From Legionellales bacterium (GTDB lineage Bacteria > Pseudomonadota > Gammaproteobacteria > DSM-16500): 38,830 nt of DNA. The position numbers and the translations under genes were made by a program. Below the pieces are notes generated by a model. That model worked only from the letters and a program-made list of their open reading frames with translations, did no database searches and had not been told where the DNA came from. Position 1 is the stretch's first letter; each line of letters starts with the position of its first letter. The DNA lies in NCBI GenBank assembly GCA_947478495.1, contig CANJVW010000019.1, positions 1 through 38,830 on the forward strand, in the 5' to 3' direction. Positions 9,888 through 17,831 of the stretch are shown here, piece by piece.

Positions 9888-10019
9888 GAAAAATCAATTA
9901 AATAAGGGCGGTAAGATACCTGAGACTGAGCGCAAACACAAGGGATGCCGCGATCCAGTGGAAAATTGACTATTTCGAGCTATAGTAAGGAATAAGTCTA
10001 TTTTTCCAAGGAGATGAAC

Positions 10020-13000
10020 ATGAGTCAGTCTGGCCCAAAACCGATAGATGAAATCTTAGCTAACTTGGAAGCGGAATTAGCAATCCTACAAAAAGGAAAA
10101 GTAACCGCCATAGAAGCCATAGAAGAGGAAAAGCAAAAATTAGCAGGACTTGTCGGGGGTATCGATAAAGACTTAGACGCAAAGCAAAAGCGGCTGAACG
10201 CAATCCAGGGAGACCTGAGAAAAAAGAAAGGCGTTTTAGAAGCGAAAATAGATAACAAGGAGGAAGCGCTATTGAAAGAAATAACCTCCCTAGGAAAAAA
10301 GCATCGCGCTTTAAGTGCAAGCATGAAATTGCTTGAGGAATTAAAGAGATCCCAGGAGGATCTTGCGGGAGCCTTGTCCGTATCCTTGAGCGAAGGCTGG
10401 ATGGAGGACGATATTCATAAGCAGTGGGGAATACCGGCAATAGCAACGCGATACTCTGCGACATTAGCAGCAATTGGGAGTGATGCTATCAATGAAGATC
10501 AAGAAAAAGTCGCAGCTGCTGTGGAAAACATTGCAAGCACCATGCGAAGCCTTCCAGCTAATTTTATTGTTCAAGTTAAAGCCGCTGCTGATGCTAAAGT
10601 GGCAGCTAAGCAAGCCGCTGATGACGCCAAAGCCCAAGCTAAAAGAGTCGCTGATGAAGCGAGGGTTGCCGCTGAAGCTGAAGCGAGAGCTGCAGCAGAA
10701 AAACAAAAAATAGCTGAAGCGTCGGCAGCTCCCTCCAAGATGAGAAGCCTAGTGGACGATGATGATGAAGATAATGATGAAGACGAAGAAGAAGAGCAGG
10801 AGCAGTCTCAAGTTGTTGCGAATGATGATGAAGAGGAGGATGAGGATGAGGAATTAGAAGCGGAAGGTGGTATAACAGCAGACCAGCAGGACGCGCTTGG
10901 TGAGCTCTTAGGAAAGTTCAAAAATCCACCCAAAACATCTATGCCCGGTAAACTAAAAGCAATCCTTGAGGATGACGACTGGAACGATCTTTCTGAAGAA
11001 AAACAGGGAGAGGTTCGCGCGCTCCTTGGCGAGGCAATACGCACAGCCACTTCAAAGGATGGGTCTCAAAAGGATGGATCTCAGTTAACAGCTGATATGC
11101 TGGTTGCCGCCAAAAGCATCCAAGACATTATTGGTCGTTCACCAACTCCTACTTTGAAAACAGAAGAACCCTCTAAAAAAGAAGCGGCGCCCACTGAGTC
11201 AAAGCCCAGCACATCAAAAAAACCTACACCAAAACAAGAAACAGAGGAAGAGGAAGAAGAGCTGCCAAACGAAAAAATAGGAATGAGTTTGTCCGATCAG
11301 TATAGACAGTCGTTGAACTTTAGGCATAACGATTCAGACAAAAGAGTTTTAATGGCGGGTGCTATGACAGCAATCTCTCATTATACCAGCGGAAGAATCA
11401 ACTCATTGACAGATAAAAAGGGGTCATATGGGTTCAATGAATTTTCCACGGAAATGGAAAGACTCATCAAGAAATCAATGGAGGATTCAAAAAAGCATAG
11501 AGTATTAGGTGGGCTATCCAAAACAACTCTACAGTTGCAATCCGTATTAAAGTCTGCGCAAACGGCTTATGCCATTGAAATGGCTAATACTGTTACTAAG
11601 ATGCATAGCCGTCTTCTGCAAACAGTACCCACCACTGAATTGTTTAACCCTCTCACTGAAGGAGGAAAAAGATTTGCGAAAAGCGTTACTAGTCTTGGAT
11701 TGCATGTGAATCTGGATATATTAAGCGTCTCTTCGATGGAAGAGCTTGATCGCAAAATGAAGCATTGGATTGATGTTATGAACGAATGCCAGAAAAAAAA
11801 TAATTATGCAGGTGTCATGGCAATTGAGATGGCTTTAGGTAGCACCTCTGTTGGAAGTGCGATTAAATTTTCACAGCATCTTGAGGAATATAAAAAAATA
11901 TTAGAGGAGCATAACGCTTCTAATGCAGCTCATATGAAAGTCATAAGAAATGCGATGGATAGTGGTATAAAAGAAAAAAAGCCAGTCATTCCTTATTCTG
12001 GTTCTTATACGCGACCTATTGCTGCAGCAGAAGAGATGCTTGATAAGGCGCGCGATAGCAAGGACGATCTTTTTGATGCAAAGAAGCCGGAAAGAATACT
12101 GAAAACAAAACAACAAAAAATTGATGCTGCGATACAAACTGTGGCGGATAGGACAAAAGAAGCAAAGGATGCCATTGAAGCAATGAAGGCAGCTGCTCCT
12201 AAGGATGCAAAAACCGCTTCTTCTTTTGAGCAATTTATCGATTCGCTATCACCAAAAACAGATACTGATTTAAATATTTTAGCTTTAAAAGTATCACTAC
12301 AACAAAAACGTGAGCAATTCCGTCCAAAAGAGCCAAAAGGCCTTGCTATTGATAAAGCTATGATTGCGATTGACCAATACCTACAGTATCACACCAAGAA
12401 AACTTTTACAGATGCAATGCAAGCAGCTATTAGTGATTCAAGCGCAATAGAGCACTCTATTCTTTCGCGCAACAAAGAAAAATCTAAAACAACTATGCTC
12501 TTAGAAAGTGTTCTGGACAGCGCAAACAAAGCGATAGAATCATTTGAAAAAAGCCAATCGCAAGCACGAAATGCAGAAAATGAGAAAAAAACAAAGCCAG
12601 CCAAGGCAATTGTGAGAAAGATAAAAGAACTGCAGAGGGGAATGGATCCAGAAATATTTAAAGCATCTATTGAAAAGAGCTGTGATAGCAGCCCAGAGCT
12701 TGCAACATATATGAAGGAGCTTGCCGGAGAAGAGGGATTCGCTGCGCTCAATCGTGCATTCACGGCGAAAAATCATGATGATGCATTTATAGCGAAAATA
12801 ACGTTGGCGGTCCAAGCGCTCGAAACAGATCTCTCTGCTTCTCCCCTGCTTTCTTCAGCGCCCATCCTTTCTGCTCCCGAAAATGACGCAGCCAAGCCGC
12901 TTCCTGAGATGGGGGATGACGCTAATCCTGACTTTCTAGAGGTGCCTGTCTTAGATTCATCAATGGCACAAGCAGACGAAAACAACAAGGATGACGTTGA

Positions 13001-14672
13001 CCCTGACCTTTTGGAAGCGCCTACCTTAACAGTGGAGGCGGACGAGAACAATCAGGATGACGCTGACCCTGGTTTGTTAGAGGTACCTACCTTAGATCCA
13101 TTAACGGCAGAGGCGGACGAGAGCAATGAGGCAGAGAATGATGAGACGATCGAAGACGTGATTGATCTTGATGCTCCACCAAGTGCTGAACCTATCGCTG
13201 AAGCACCATCGGTTACCACTGAAAAGGTTGCTGTTGCGGCCAACAGAGGTCAGCCAGATGAATTCTCCAATACAGTTTCAAAGCTAGAAAAAAAACGTAG
13301 CGAAACAACTGACTTAAAAAAGCGTGATATTATCAATCAAGCTATTAACGCTGTGAAAGAACATCAAAGCAACGGCTCGATAGTGAGCCTCTATCTGACG
13401 CTGAAGACACTCAAAGATCAGTCACGCGACAGCTCTTTGACGAAAAAATATATAAGAAAAGACTCTGAGACAACCGCCTTGTTAAGCGAAATGTTGGCAT
13501 CAACGAAAAGCGTTTTGCTGAACTCTTCTAATGACGATGTGCATATGTTATTTCGGGCGCAGTTGGAGCAACTAAACAAGAACATATTACTATCCTCAAC
13601 GATGGCTAAAAAAGAACTCTTGCAATCTGCTCAGGGTACGTTAAACAAATATCGGGATTTAGCTGTATCTGTTTACTTAGCAAAAGACAAGGACGCAGAA
13701 GAACTAAACAAAGGATTTACAGAAAATTCTAGGGCGCTGAATGAGCTTATTCAGAAATCAAAAATCAATTCTAAATCTAATCGTTCTGGAGCGCTATCTA
13801 ATACAACAGAGCTTTTACAAGATACTCTCGATACATTAAAAGTAATGCATGCAGAATACATAAAGATTTTTCAGGAAACGCCAGTCGTAGCGAAGAAAAA
13901 AGCGGGCGCAACCACTGCTGTGGAACCTAGCACCTCCGTCGTAGAGGAATCTCAAGTAATGACTCCAACGACAGAAGCGCCTCCTCCGATGCCGGAAGAG
14001 GATCCCCCTCCGGAAGAGTTCGATTTTAACGATACATTGGAGGAGGAATCTCAAGAGCCGTTGGGACCACCTCCTGACGATGAAGAAGAAGATGAAAAAA
14101 TTGCTGTTAAAATGCCGTCTCGTCGTTCCTCCTCTTCTCAGAAACTTAAGATTGACAGCCCAGAAGAAAAGTTTGAAGCGGATGTTGCAGATGCCCTGAT
14201 GGACGAGGTTACAAAGCTATCCAATGGGAAGCTTAATAAGCATGCTCATACAGTCTTGAACGTAATGAGCTCAGACGAGGATCTAGAAGATAAGCTGAAA
14301 AAAGCAATAGAATCTATTCCCGAGGGAGTAGAAACGAAGGATCTGCGCGACTTATTGGCTACAAAAGCAAGGGTTATCGAAGTTATAAAACTGCTCAATA
14401 ATGCAGCAGGAAAAGAACCCATTGATTTGTCTAGCCCATCAATGAAGGGGCTTATCTCTGCTAAAAAAACGACAGACGTCATAAACGCATTGAAAGCGCT
14501 TGACGGAGAAATTCGTCCTAAAGCATCATTGCGTGTCAAACCAGTTCCAACTCCTTTAGGGCGTGAGATAACAAAGATGATAGAGACGATACAGAATCCT
14601 GTTTCCCCGAGAAAGGTAGAAGAAAAAACAGCAACAAAAACAGAAGAGCACAGAGCAAGACGAAAGCCCTGA
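10020..14672 (+). CDS. large repetitive coiled-coil/acidic protein, candidate effector
   Basis: This is a 1550-residue protein of no family I recognise. There is no signal peptide and no membrane segment. Residues 1-125 are a charged coiled coil and 190-235 an alanine-rich coiled coil. Residues 246-283 are almost all Asp/Glu. Four diverged copies of an about 75-residue helical unit occur near 441-523, 774-846, 1100-1172 and 1197-1281; each ends with a pattern like SKTT-x-LL-x-SVL. Acidic tandem repeats lie at about 966-1037 and a proline/acid segment at about 1320-1365. I prefer the ATG at 10020 to the one at 10014, because AAGGAG directly abuts the first and is 6 nt from the second. It lies 27 nt before the phosphatase-like gene. 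Size, repeats and partner suggest a secreted effector, by inference only. Confidence 0.8.
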   Translation: MSQSGPKPIDEILANLEAELAILQKGKVTAIEAIEEEKQKLAGLVGGIDKDLDAKQKRLNAIQGDLRKKKGVLEAKIDNKEEALLKEITSLGKKHRALSASMKLLEELKRSQEDLAGALSVSLSEGWMEDDIHKQWGIPAIATRYSATLAAIGSDAINEDQEKVAAAVENIASTMRSLPANFIVQVKAAADAKVAAKQAADDAKAQAKRVADEARVAAEAEARAAAEKQKIAEASAAPSKMRSLVDDDDEDNDEDEEEEQEQSQVVANDDEEEDEDEELEAEGGITADQQDALGELLGKFKNPPKTSMPGKLKAILEDDDWNDLSEEKQGEVRALLGEAIRTATSKDGSQKDGSQLTADMLVAAKSIQDIIGRSPTPTLKTEEPSKKEAAPTESKPSTSKKPTPKQETEEEEEELPNEKIGMSLSDQYRQSLNFRHNDSDKRVLMAGAMTAISHYTSGRINSLTDKKGSYGFNEFSTEMERLIKKSMEDSKKHRVLGGLSKTTLQLQSVLKSAQTAYAIEMANTVTKMHSRLLQTVPTTELFNPLTEGGKRFAKSVTSLGLHVNLDILSVSSMEELDRKMKHWIDVMNECQKKNNYAGVMAIEMALGSTSVGSAIKFSQHLEEYKKILEEHNASNAAHMKVIRNAMDSGIKEKKPVIPYSGSYTRPIAAAEEMLDKARDSKDDLFDAKKPERILKTKQQKIDAAIQTVADRTKEAKDAIEAMKAAAPKDAKTASSFEQFIDSLSPKTDTDLNILALKVSLQQKREQFRPKEPKGLAIDKAMIAIDQYLQYHTKKTFTDAMQAAISDSSAIEHSILSRNKEKSKTTMLLESVLDSANKAIESFEKSQSQARNAENEKKTKPAKAIVRKIKELQRGMDPEIFKASIEKSCDSSPELATYMKELAGEEGFAALNRAFTAKNHDDAFIAKITLAVQALETDLSASPLLSSAPILSAPENDAAKPLPEMGDDANPDFLEVPVLDSSMAQADENNKDDVDPDLLEAPTLTVEADENNQDDADPGLLEVPTLDPLTAEADESNEAENDETIEDVIDLDAPPSAEPIAEAPSVTTEKVAVAANRGQPDEFSNTVSKLEKKRSETTDLKKRDIINQAINAVKEHQSNGSIVSLYLTLKTLKDQSRDSSLTKKYIRKDSETTALLSEMLASTKSVLLNSSNDDVHMLFRAQLEQLNKNILLSSTMAKKELLQSAQGTLNKYRDLAVSVYLAKDKDAEELNKGFTENSRALNELIQKSKINSKSNRSGALSNTTELLQDTLDTLKVMHAEYIKIFQETPVVAKKKAGATTAVEPSTSVVEESQVMTPTTEAPPPMPEEDPPPEEFDFNDTLEEESQEPLGPPPDDEEEDEKIAVKMPSRRSSSSQKLKIDSPEEKFEADVADALMDEVTKLSNGKLNKHAHTVLNVMSSDEDLEDKLKKAIESIPEGVETKDLRDLLATKARVIEVIKLLNNAAGKEPIDLSSPSMKGLISAKKTTDVINALKALDGEIRPKASLRVKPVPTPLGREITKMIETIQNPVSPRKVEEKTATKTEEHRARRKP
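12915..13131 (+). repeat. in-frame acidic tandem repeat (about 66-75 bp unit, three copies)
   Basis: Three adjacent units inside the 1550-residue protein each run DD-x-DPD-x-LE-x-P-x-LD, then a variable stretch, then ADENN or ADESN. Unit lengths are about 25, 22 and 24 codons, so the copies vary by small in-frame changes. The DNA of the units is clearly related (GATGACGCTAATCCTG and GATGACGCTGACCCTG). They form a flexible acidic linker between the second and third helical units. Recent tandem duplication is the likely origin. Confidence 0.8.
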
Positions 14673-14699
14673 TAATGCGACTAAAACAGAGAAAATAAT

Positions 14700-17600
14700 A
14701 TGAATTCAGGCAAAAAAAAAGCAGAGAGCAAGGGTCCTCTTTCAGAAGGATTATTTGAATCTGAAGGATTATTTGAATCTGAAGGATTATTTGAATCTGA
14801 AGGATTATTTGAATCTAATGATGTTCGCAGCGTTGCAGTGAAGCAGTTAATAGAGTCAGCACATGTCAAATTTCAGCAGCGCCTGGCTTCGCCGATAACG
14901 GCGGAACAAGCCTATGTAGCACTTAAAGAGTCGGATGATATTCAATCCAGAATTGAATTGCTTGAAAGCTTCAAATATACCAACCCATCCCATCAATGCA
15001 GACGATTTGCGCTCGACGACAAGCAGTACACTTATGTTTTGCATAACGGGAGCGAACCAACGTCAGATCAGTTGCATCTCATTAATGTCCGCACCGCCCT
15101 CATTCGGCAATTGAGTTTGGCGAAAGCCGCATTATTGTTTGCGAGAGAAAGCGGTATTGAAGGCGCAGAAAAAGAGATTAAAAGTATATGCAATGAAATG
15201 ATAAAATTTGCTAAAGAATATGAAAAGAATTCAAAGACGCAGCTAGAAGGAGTAGGTAGCGGTTGGAATCCCGCTCTTTACAAACAAACTGATAAAGACA
15301 GATTAAAATATTTTGTAGGCAAGATGGCTGATACTATAAAAGAACAGGCAAACAAAAGAGCAAAAGTAGAAAAATTATCGAAAGAAATCGTTAAAGCAAG
15401 CATCTATCAGGCAGAGCGTTATTCGACCGCTGAAATGGGTTGTCGCACGATCATCAACCAAACAATCATCAAGGGGAAAACGTATTATCAAATCGATGTT
15501 CCGGTGACCAAACTCACCGACGCCCAAAAAGAAGAATTTAGTAAAATTCTTCAACTCACCCCTCCTGAATGGTTTTCCCATTTATTGCCGTGGGAGCAAT
15601 CGTGGTTAACAAAACAGATTCCAACGAAAGTGAACTGGGATCATTTTGAAAAATTGTCTCAATCCTCTGCTTTTCAAAATATCCCAGGCCTCAAAAATGC
15701 CAGAATGCATTACCTGCTTGATCAAGACGGCAAATTGCTATCATCCGCCTTCAAAATGGCAACACCCGTGCGTTACGAGATGAAGCCGATCGAGGATCGA
15801 CAAAAGCAAACCACTGAAACGATAACGCAAGCATTCGATGCCGTTTCTGAAAAAACAAAAGACCATTTTAATACAATGTGGCCTAGAATAACGCGAGTCG
15901 TGAAACCATTGTTATTTTCAGAATCGTTGCTTAATCCTAAATCGCGAGTCACTCCCAATGAAAAGAAAGAGTGGATGCAGCCTGAGCAAGAGGAGGCTGC
16001 TAAAAAAATAGAGCCGCATGGTGTAAGGATCATTTACGGCAATCAATTTTTTAATCAGGGGAAATATCTAGCAAGTTCCAATGCTGAATGCCTTCATGTT
16101 CAAGCTTTAATAGATTATGCCGAGCTTTTTATAAAAAACATTAATGCACTCGAACCTCCTGTGAGCGGTGAGCAAGAAAATCAATTTAACTTTGTAAAGA
16201 GCGCGCTAACACAGCTGAAAGAACTGGATAATGCTAGCTGGTTTTATGCGCGCAACAAAGCGGCTTACCGCTCCGCTTATGCGAGTATTCTCGTCGAAGC
16301 GATGGGCGGCACATGCTTATCAAATTGCGCCAGTGGAAAAGATAGAACAGGTTTGGATGAATTATATAAAAATGCGATGCATATTTATTTCAAGGAATAT
16401 AAAGGATTGCCGCAATACAACGAAGGAGATCCCAAAGAACGAAATCAATTCGTTGATATCGTTGCAACACTTTTCCATGCTCAAAAACAACTTGAAGCGG
16501 CGAGTATGAACACACCCGGCTCATTTGGTTTAAAAGACACGATTAGTACCCTTGATTCGGATATTCAAACCGAAATTGGAGAGGGCTATGCGGAATCTAA
16601 AAAACGGGCCGGTTGGAATAAACTGGAAAGCACGGTTAAGCTTAAAGCTACTGCATTAGAACGGTGGGCGATACCCTCGTCTCTTCAAGGCTGGATCGAG
16701 CGCGCGACGCACGACAACAAAACCATCACAGAATATGCGATAGAACATACGCTAACGCATCTTCAAAATATCAGACCTGAATTACCCAAAGAGTATAAAG
16801 GCAGTGAAAAAGATAGAGAATTAGCAGAGTGCATTAAAGCACTCAAAAAAAATTCAGAAAAAAAGACAATGCAAGATATTGTGCGGGAACTGCAACAATT
16901 AAAAGAAACGCTTAATACGATTCACAATCGCTACACCTTTTACAGTGCTCCTTCATCACCCGTTATTAAAAAAATAGATTCTGTTATTGGCGCACTTCAG
17001 GATCTTGAAAAAGAGATGTCAGCTGAGATAGAAAAACAAGAGCAAGCTGCGCTGGATGCGGTGGAATTAAAAAGAGAAGAAGTATTTAATCGTATCCTAA
17101 AAGAGGGCAGTATTGAACGAAAGAAATTAGATCAGCCGCCTAGCGCGAGCACTACGACCGCTATGCGATATGAAGATCAATCTGCGCATATTCATGCAAA
17201 GGGTCCTTATTCAGTAGAGTATCAAGTAGGTGAAGCAAACACACCTATTATCTTCCAAATTAATACTACTCATGGGGCATCATTGGATATTCGATTGACC
17301 TCTTCCACATTGGATGCAGGCTCTAAGAAAGATCTCGCAGAAAAAATGCTGAGAGAGTTTCTTTTTGTGCTGGGAGCGGAGAATAAAAAACCTGTGGTGA
17401 TTGCAACAGCGGATCAAGAGTTAAGACGACATCTCATCGCTCTCTGTCGAGCGAATCATGTGGATCATATTCCTGTCCCACCTCTGTTGTCCAGCGAAGA
17501 GGTGATCGTTGCTGGGCTAATAGATCAAGATGCCCAACCCACAATTTCAAGTATGGCATACACTATTGAGACGACCCCTGTCGATGAGGTACCTGAAATT

Positions 17601-17831
17601 ACCGAGCTGAATACAACAAAACGCTTGTATGGAGGACGATACAACCCTACTCCAGAATCGTTGCCGTCATCAGAACTTGAATCAAAACCAGGAGATCTAG
17701 CTGCAAAAAAAACGAGGAATATATCTGATTATATCAAGGCACACTATGAATCAAGAAACTCCCAACACACAAAATCATTGGACGCATCATATGAAAAAGA
17801 ATCCCGCTCACGGCCAGGTTACCGCCATTGA
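14700..17831 (+). CDS. phosphoinositide-phosphatase-like protein (SopB/SidF-type CX5R), candidate effector
   Basis: This 1043-residue protein contains the motif NCASGKDRTG, with Cys543 and Arg549 forming a CX5R phosphatase loop. The same loop form, CKSGKDRTG, is known in the Salmonella/Shigella effectors SopB/IpgD; Legionella SidF and SidP have related loops. About 60 residues downstream lies NTPGSFGLKD. Upstream are WFSHLLPWEQSWLTKQIP and IPGLKNARMHYLL, which I take as parts of the same catalytic region (about residues 230-640). The N-terminus has four GLFESE repeats, and a helical region near 690-800 precedes a C-terminal domain of unknown function. No signal peptide or membrane helix is seen. 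It follows the coiled-coil gene by 27 nt, probably as an operon, and its last 86 nt overlap maeA. Phosphatase activity and secretion are inferred from the motif and context. Confidence 0.8.
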   Translation: MNSGKKKAESKGPLSEGLFESEGLFESEGLFESEGLFESNDVRSVAVKQLIESAHVKFQQRLASPITAEQAYVALKESDDIQSRIELLESFKYTNPSHQCRRFALDDKQYTYVLHNGSEPTSDQLHLINVRTALIRQLSLAKAALLFARESGIEGAEKEIKSICNEMIKFAKEYEKNSKTQLEGVGSGWNPALYKQTDKDRLKYFVGKMADTIKEQANKRAKVEKLSKEIVKASIYQAERYSTAEMGCRTIINQTIIKGKTYYQIDVPVTKLTDAQKEEFSKILQLTPPEWFSHLLPWEQSWLTKQIPTKVNWDHFEKLSQSSAFQNIPGLKNARMHYLLDQDGKLLSSAFKMATPVRYEMKPIEDRQKQTTETITQAFDAVSEKTKDHFNTMWPRITRVVKPLLFSESLLNPKSRVTPNEKKEWMQPEQEEAAKKIEPHGVRIIYGNQFFNQGKYLASSNAECLHVQALIDYAELFIKNINALEPPVSGEQENQFNFVKSALTQLKELDNASWFYARNKAAYRSAYASILVEAMGGTCLSNCASGKDRTGLDELYKNAMHIYFKEYKGLPQYNEGDPKERNQFVDIVATLFHAQKQLEAASMNTPGSFGLKDTISTLDSDIQTEIGEGYAESKKRAGWNKLESTVKLKATALERWAIPSSLQGWIERATHDNKTITEYAIEHTLTHLQNIRPELPKEYKGSEKDRELAECIKALKKNSEKKTMQDIVRELQQLKETLNTIHNRYTFYSAPSSPVIKKIDSVIGALQDLEKEMSAEIEKQEQAALDAVELKREEVFNRILKEGSIERKKLDQPPSASTTTAMRYEDQSAHIHAKGPYSVEYQVGEANTPIIFQINTTHGASLDIRLTSSTLDAGSKKDLAEKMLREFLFVLGAENKKPVVIATADQELRRHLIALCRANHVDHIPVPPLLSSEEVIVAGLIDQDAQPTISSMAYTIETTPVDEVPEITELNTTKRLYGGRYNPTPESLPSSELESKPGDLAAKKTRNISDYIKAHYESRNSQHTKSLDASYEKESRSRPGYRH
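14745..14816 (+). repeat. 18-bp tandem repeat, four perfect copies
   Basis: The unit GAAGGATTATTTGAATCT is repeated four times without a mismatch near the start of the phosphatase-like gene, coding EGLFES each time. Because 18 is a multiple of three, copy-number change would lengthen or shorten the N-terminus without shifting the frame. Perfect identity suggests recent expansion. Confidence 0.98.

Noticed and set aside
9790-9897. 36-residue N-terminal extension of thrS
   Set aside because: It is encoded by the tRNA-Val sequence; ThrS homology starts at ATG 9789.
9966-9995. Promoter for the 1550-residue gene (TTGACT and TATAGT)
   Set aside because: The two boxes are only 9 bases apart, and no good -10 lies 16-18 bases after TTGACT.
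14681-14869. Minus-strand frame with SNNPSD repeats
   Set aside because: It is the complement of the 18-bp tandem repeat inside the phosphatase-like gene and has no other support.
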